Origin: Cavia porcellus
Taxonomy: Eukaryota > Chordata > Mammalia > Rodentia > Caviidae
Direction of reading: 5' to 3'
Length of the DNA stretch: 64,000 nucleotides
Assembly: GCF_034190915.1 (NCBI RefSeq)
Contig: NW_026947485.1
Span: 130,464,337-130,528,336 of the forward strand
The notes under the pieces were generated by a model. The model saw nothing but the letters and a program-made list of their open reading frames with translations, ran no database searches and was not told the DNA's origin. The position numbers and the translations under genes are program-made. Below, in pieces: positions 18,973 to 64,000 of this stretch. Within the stretch, counting starts at the first letter, position 1, and each line of letters starts with the position of its first letter.

Positions 18973-21900
18973 GGTGTAGTGGGAGTTGAGAACAGGACAA
19001 CAGTGAGGGGTTAAGCCCCCAAGCACACTAGCACTCAAGGAATAAAAAGGCAGAAGAGTCCAGATGGCGAGCTAGTAGTGAAGTATGAGGGGGTCATCAT
19101 TGAAAGGCCTCAATCTTTGCTGGGAGTCCCTATCAGTGCAGGGTATCAACGATCAATTTGGCATTCTGAGTACGGCCTCACACTGGATCTCTGTCTACCA
19201 AAGAGAATCCTGTTCCTACCATGTAAACATGAGAGTCTTCAGTAGAACATGGTTAAAATTATTTCTTGATTCCCCTTCCATACCACAAAAGAACTGTGCT
19301 ATGTCTTCTCAAAGCAGAGAGTAGTAAGCCATCCCAGAAAGAGAGGCAGAAAAATATTAGGCTGTTTTTTTCCCCTCTATTCAGTGAGGCATTTGTATCT
19401 CCAAGCAATCATAATCATTCACACTTGTGGAAAAGTTTAGTATTACGTCAGATCTAATATGCCATTGTGAAATATTCTGGCTCCATAGATTGTTCCCATA
19501 ACCCTTTGTTCCTTGGTAGAATTTTGCTACTTCATCTTTAGAATACATGCATTTGATAAATGGTGTGAATCAGAAATGACTGACACATCACCATTGTCAT
19601 AAACCACACCCACTTCTCCAACTCAGATTTCACAAAATGAGAAAACAAATGCCAACTTGTGAGAAAACGTCGAGGGGTCCTGATGTTTAATAAATCTGGG
19701 TTTAAACCCAGGGCCACAAGTGCTACCTACGTGACTCTGGACATGTTCAGAAGTTTCAGCTTCCTTACCTTAAAATAGGGACAACAATTTTCAGGCTATT
19801 GAAAGAATTAGAAGAAAAATATTAAAATATTAGATAACCTTAAAGCTCCTCAAAACTGTCTAAATAGATTAAGTTATTTCATCTACCAAATATCTGTTGC
19901 TGAGGGTCACACAGCTGATGGAGCCAGGATTTAAACTCAACAGTCTAAGGACTGTACTTTTAACATTACACTGTACTTTTCCTGTAAGTGTAGATTATCT
20001 AGTAGTGTCTGGTACACAGCAGGTTCTATGTATGAGCTGTGATACTAATTAATTTTAAAAGTTTCAAATTTTGCAAAGAAAGACATTCTATGGCTGGCTC
20101 TCATAATTCCAATTAGATCACTATCTAAAAATAGTTGAGTTTAAAAAGTTTCTTTTACTGTAAGGAAAAACCATCCTGGCTTACAAAAATTCTAGCAATG
20201 AACAAAAGGAAAAAGAAGTACGACATATAGATTTCTCTTAGATCAAAATTTTAGTGATGAACCATTGCGCTATTGTAAAAGCACTTCTGTCTACTGTCTC
20301 AGGGGAAGGAGCCTAGCAGCTGAAGAAACATTACAGACATTGACTGCAAGTGTAGATGGTGCTGCTGCCAATGTACAGAAACAGTGTTTCCTCCATAAAC
20401 CCTAGTCATCAAAGGAAACTCAACAGCTTTTATGGTAAGTAAAAGCCATTAGTACCCAGCTGGCAGATGCTTGTCCCATAAAGGAATGCACTGTGCTCGG
20501 AAGGCAAGTGTATAGGGAAAGACTTCATGATACTGGACAAATGCATGTCCCCTAAAATGACCTTTACATCAAGAAATCTATCTAATCTCTGCACTATATG
20601 CCATCACTTAGCACTTAAAAGACTTTTATGAATTCCTGACATCAAGAAAAGTAAATGTGGGGCAATGAAAAAAGAAACAAACACACACCCATGAATCAGA
20701 CTGATTATCTCCTCTGTAGGCCTTAGCTGATAACTGAAGGACAGCAGGTCCATTAAACAAAGTGTTACATACCTAAGACATGGGATATCCAAAAGAAAGT
20801 TGATGCCTCTTGGAAGATGTTAAGAGAAAGATAAACCAAATGCTGTGATGTTACCAATTAGATCCGGTCAGCCTTGGTATCTAAGAAGCTCCAAATCTAA
20901 CCATCACGTAATCCTTATTGTTATACAGGTTTATATTCACAAGGTTATTGTTTTGGAGGAATTTTTCTTTCTCATACAGTTTTTCCTAGATTTCAGATTG
21001 GGCCAAACAGTAAATTGTAACATCTGATGATAGCATGTTAGGAAAACAAGTCAGTCTTGAAGATACCCCAAGTCTTTTATATTTCTTTGAATTGTTAGCA
21101 ATTATTAATAATGTCTGACAATGTTATTGGAAATCATCTAATACACTGACTCCACTTACCTAAGAATATAAACAATTTTATAAGTTAATCTCACTAAATA
21201 CTTCTGTAAAATGAATCTATATACTGTAAAAATGATGCAAGAATTAGAGGTAATGGTGTAACAAGTTTGGCACATGGTAGGCCTTCAATCTATCCCTGCC
21301 TGTAAATCCTTAGGGACTAAAAGCCCTGGTTGGCAACAATTACTATCTAATAAGCACACAATCCTCCTTTGCTAAAGCAAATGGTTGGCTGGTAAAGTAT
21401 AAATATCCCTCACAATGTGGAGATTTTACTAGAAACTACTTGATTAGCACAAAAAAGTTTACTACTGCTTACATACTTAATATTCACAAATTATTCACCA
21501 CTGTTTGTTGTCAATCCGGGTCCAGAGTTGGTAATTCACTCTAAATCTATTGCTTAGAAAAGCCTTCCAACCCACACAGCACTTGTTCTGAGGCAGTCAC
21601 TGTGGCAATGGCCCCAGGTGATTGAGAAACGTGAGTTTATTTACCCCACCCTGAACTCACTTGTAACAAAATTTGCCTTCTCAGTAATGTTTTTCTGTCT
21701 GCCTAACCTCCTCCCCGTCTTTCCACACAAAAACCATCTGCTCCATCTGGCTTTTCTCTTGTGCCCAGAGACATTTGTGTTCCAAACACAAAAGAAATTA
21801 GCACTGCCAGGAATGCACATATGCAAGAAAACATGTAATCCAGTCTGCAAAGATAAAACCTGTAGTTGTCTTTTCTCCACACAAACTCACCTCCTTCCGG

Positions 21901-23015
21901 GCTGATTTCTGAACTTCTGAAGCTAGCATGCATGTATTTAAAGACTATTTGTAAAGTATTTGTTCTTGATCTATTACATACATCAATTAGTCTTCTGAAA
22001 GAGTAGTTTTCCAGAACAGTTGCTGATTGCTTATACTAACGTACTCCGCAGTTTTTCTTCACAAAGATTAAGCAATGACTGTTTTATGTATCGAAGGAAG
22101 GGAAATGGGATAAAAAGCCACGGTCTTCCAAACTCCAGCCCTTGAAGCTACCTGGGAGTGAGATGATAAAACAATGAGTTTTACTTAATGTGAGTACTTT
22201 TTGGTAGAAGTATAGCCTACATGACAGGCAGCAGGCATCTATAACTCCATTCAACCATTTATAGATGCTGGCATCCATTAAAGTTCTCTGAGTGAGGGCC
22301 ACTCTCCTTCAAGACCCGTTAGCCTCAGGACCTGTTTTCCCAAGTCTTTTTACCGCAGGAACCTCTGAGCTCTGCTCTATGATCTGCGAGCACGAGTTCC
22401 CGTTCAGTGGAAACAGAAGGTGCTGTTTCATCAGTGCTACACATGTACTTTATTTCAGCTCACTTCTGACTTGCAGTTTGGTGACCTTATCAGAGCAATG
22501 CTGCCATCAGAAATCCAGCTTAAGGCCTTGATTTCACAAATTCACAATAACATGATAGGTCGAGAGCTAGAAATTGCCCACATGCACATCCATCCAATAT
22601 TAAACCTGTTGAAAAGTACTTCTTAGGTTTTCTGAGTATAACTTAATGCTTTTTTTTTTAAAGAGAGAATTAGAGTGAAGTACTATTGATGGTGTTGGTG
22701 GATATTGTGCTGCAAGCTGCCCGCAGGGTGAAGACAGTTCAGACATCAACTATGAAAACACCCACAGCCACAGTCTTCAAAGCCAAGTGCTTCGTACATG
22801 TATATTTTCAGTGAGTAAAAAACTCACTCATTATCTTATTTTGTTCACTTCTCTTCTGGCAAAAATTTAGGTGAATATCTCCAATCTAAGCAATCGCATG
22901 AAATTAAAAGGAAATGAACATGTATTCACTTTAACTGTATGTATAAATGAGCAGTGTGAATTTTCCATTTCTGCCTTAACAAACTATCAAAAGTTTAGTT
23001 AAAACAATAAAAATT
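18973..23015. other. Intergenic, few recognised features
   Basis: This is AT-rich intergenic DNA apart from a MIR-type remnant (19670-19835). About 19890-19975 (GAGGGTCACACAGCTGATGG, AGCCAGGATTTAAACTCAA) is another old MIR/L2-type piece. ORFs such as 21618-21905 and 22292-22626 have no family or splice support. Confidence 0.55.
19670..19835 (+). repeat. MIR-type ancient SINE
   Basis: GGGTTTAAACCCAGGGCCAC, GTGACTCTGGACATGTTCAG and CTTCCTTACCTTAAAATAGGG follow the MIR core order (tail of a tRNA-derived ancient mammalian SINE). Confidence 0.65.
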
Positions 23016-23098
23016 GGAGCCGAAGGTTTAGCTCAGTGGTGTAAGCGCCTGCCTGGCAAGTGTGAGACCGAGAGTTTGACCCCAGTACCAAAACAAAT
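23016..23098 (+). mobile_element. ID-type SINE
   Basis: GGAGCCGAAGGTTTAGCTCA, GTGTAAGCGCCTGCCTGGCA and GAGTTTGACCCCAGTACC, then an A-rich end. Confidence 0.85.
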
Positions 23099-24899
23099 AA
23101 CAAAATAAAAATTACTTTACAGTTCTGTAGGTCAGAAGTCCAACCTGGATCACTGTGCTACCTAAGATGTCAAGAGAGCCACACAAGAGTACCATAGAAG
23201 AATATTTCCTTGCTTTTTTGTTTCTAGAAGCTACCTCTGTCTTTCTATGGCCAGTAGCCCCCTTCTTTTTATCTTCAATACCAGCAATATGGAATCAGAC
23301 ATGTTTTCCATTTCACATCTCTCTCTGTGAAAGGTTCTCCACTATTAAAGACTCATTTTATTAAAATGGTTCCACTTGGATAACCCAGGACGTTCAACCC
23401 CATCTCAGATTACACCCATCAGTCACACTGCCAAGTTCCTTTTGTTCTGTCTTCACAAGCTCAAGGGACTTGGATATGAATATATATATAGGGGCCAGTA
23501 TTCTGCCCACCATAAGCTGAAAAAGCAAGATAAGAAAACTTTCATTACCTACCTTATCTCCAGAGAAGTTAATACTCTTATGTTTTTGTAATATTTATTA
23601 TATAGAGGGGAAAGACATGGCAAAGGAAAAAGGTCCAGTGAAGTGTTTTTACTAATGCTAATTCAGTAAAGATCATGACATACAAGTCATTTCACAGACC
23701 AGTGATGCAATAAGGAACCCAATCTCTTCCCCAACCCCGTGAATGTTCCAATTTTAATTATCCCTTTTCTGGAACCATTTCCCTTCACTAAAACAAATAG
23801 GTACTTTCAATTCTAATTTCAAAATTATTAAGAAAAAAATATTTCAAATTATCAAGTTATCTGTTGAAGAGAATATTTTCCAACTTCCAAATACTTCGAA
23901 GTCTAAAGAGAACCTAGCATTGCTAGAAAACTCATCTACACACCATTAGTGGTCTTGAGGGAAGGTAGACCTTATTTTCTAAAGCAAAAATAGGGCACAT
24001 ACTCTAAAACAACTGTTTCTGATTTTTTTATTTGTGCAGAGCCACTCTGACTGCTTCAATTCCCGGGCATCATAAGGACCAGACCCTGCTGTCTAGTGCA
24101 GGTGATTAATGGGGAACACTTATGCAAACACAACTTAGCACAGACAACTGTGCATACACTCCACAGTTACGTTAGCACACAGAATGCAACATCTGACTAC
24201 AGCCAAAATAAGGGCCAAACAACAAAACAATAAAGAGCTTGCTAGCTGCTCTTGCTGGTGTCCCTGTGCTTTCTTTGTCCTGGGGCCACACCCACCAAGA
24301 CAGCCCTTCAGCCTTGACTCCAACATTATTTCAACTATACAAAACTATGTAGCAGCATGAGGAAAACTGCTGTACTGTGTATGATACCTAAAGGTGGCCT
24401 TTAAAAGTACGTAAACAAAAGCAAACTGAGGGCTCATTTATGCACCCTGATGAGTTGTCTATCTTACAACAAAGGACACAGCAGGAAGGCTGAGCAGCCT
24501 CCTATCCACTAGCAACTGAAGTGGGAGAACGCAGTCCTAGCAGAAAGACAAGGGTCAACTTTGTCAAAATAAACTTTCCATATTTTTTTAATGTGCAAAA
24601 ACTAAAGCAGATCTGCTTTGGGGCCAAAAAAAAAAAAAAAAAAAAAGATATTGTACTTTGAAGTTTTAAAATTTACAATTAAGAAATTATGCCTCATCTT
24701 CACACTACAAAGAATATAAGACTTTTTTTAATTTCAGAAAGTTCAAGTATTTTCATCATAACTGAATGAACTGCATGATCACTTAAACCTTGTCAGCATT
24801 ACTTTCCACAAAGTTTCACTAAAGTTTTTAATTGTAGCCACACACGTCAGTGTTTTCAATTATATAAACACATCCACCAGCAGCCCAAAACTCGCATTT
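23099..24899. other. Intergenic region downstream of SKIC3
   Basis: No gene is seen. An A-run lies at 24627-24646. Some of the right-hand end may belong to the SKIC3 3' UTR if a distal poly(A) site is used. Confidence 0.45.
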
Positions 24900-25421
24900 A
24901 TAGGATGCGTCTTCAGCAGAAGCTGGGAATGAAACACTAGCAAAACAGGTTCCAAGATTATTTGGCTTTCATGATGAGTTGGTCTGTGGAACTGTGGGAT
25001 TCACAGGAGAAGTTCAATCTTTGAATTTATTTTTTAACAAATGAAAATTCTGCTTTAACATATTATTTAAAAATGGCTATAAAGGCTTTATTATAAGCAT
25101 TACCAAAAAATGATACCCTATTATGCACCGTGTAAGATGCAGAAAACAATGGCTTAGCAATACCTCTAGCGCAAGTAGGACAGACATGGTTTCCTTTTCA
25201 TTATGGACTTCCAAATCAAAGATGATTTTCATGTTAAAGTCTGATTAAGAGTCAATGGAAAATTATATCCCTAATTTAAGAACTTCAATTTCCTTAGATT
25301 AAAAAAAGAAAAAATATGAATGAATATAGTTTTAAAATATGTTGCTTTGAGGAAAAGTCTTGATTCACTGCTTCATTCTTTTAACTATTTCTTTGCTTCT
25401 TTATTATAAGACAATCCATTG
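24900..25421 (-). other. SKIC3: SKIC3 3' UTR (approximate extent)
   Basis: Read on the - strand this follows the stop codon. AATAAA signals occur at 25400-25405, 25087-25092 and 25026-25031. The first is only 17 bases after the stop and is less likely to be used. The true end cannot be fixed without transcript data. Confidence 0.4.
25087..25092 (-). terminator. Candidate poly(A) signal of SKIC3
   Basis: TTTATT on the + strand (AATAAA on the -) lies about 330 bases past the stop. A second candidate is at 25026-25031. Confidence 0.35.

Positions 25422-64000
<38,579 letters not shown>

Noticed and set aside
21618..22626. Several ORFs of 70-95 codons in the intergenic region
   Set aside because: Frames overlap on both strands, with no conserved motif, no splice signals and no CpG-rich promoter.

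Overview
This window looks like ordinary mammalian nuclear DNA. It has split genes with GT-AG introns, AATAAA signals, long AT-rich introns, (CA)n microsatellites and dense retroelements. B1-type (7SL-derived) SINEs and ID-type (tRNA-derived) SINEs together with ancient MIR, L2 and L1 pieces point to a rodent. The B1 copies share an internal duplication not typical of mouse, and the ID copies end in a GGTACC-type segment. My guess is a castorimorph (beaver or kangaroo-rat lineage), but the sequence alone cannot prove this.

Layout: the two genes lie tail to tail. At the left, + strand, are the last three coding exons of a coiled-coil gene that I assign to FAM81B (254-4164, poly(A) signal near 4314). 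At the right, - strand, 17 exons spanning 25422 to 63065 encode the C-terminal 662 residues of SKIC3 (TTC37), the tetratricopeptide scaffold of the cytoplasmic Ski complex. All 17 exons join in one frame with GT-AG junctions, and the 5' part of the gene lies beyond position 64000. This order and orientation match the FAM81B-SKIC3(TTC37)-ARSK block known on human 5q15, as I recall it.

The roughly 21 kb between the two 3' ends is a repeat-rich accessory stretch. It holds ancient L1 3' ends interrupted by MaLR-like LTRs (5.6-10.2 kb). A cluster at 11.2-15.0 kb has long inverted arms, a retroviral matrix-like ORF and an L1 ORF1 C-terminal fragment. At 15697-18972 there is an internally deleted class II (betaretrovirus-like) provirus with both LTRs, a lysine-tRNA-type primer site, a polypurine tract and a perfect 6-bp target duplication (GGACAG).

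The SKIC3 introns contain further B1, ID, MIR, L2 and L1 copies. They also hold one hAT-type miniature transposon with terminal inverted repeats and an 8-bp target duplication (39629-39820), a second decayed copy near the SKIC3 3' end (27770), and scattered tails of an A-rich repeat family also seen at 12.6 kb.

I found no CRISPR array, operon, riboswitch or other prokaryotic feature, and no undescribed gene system. The most interesting signals are the mobile elements: the recombinant deleted provirus, the second gag-like ORF inside an inverted repeat, the unnamed tandem-monomer repeat family and the hAT element.
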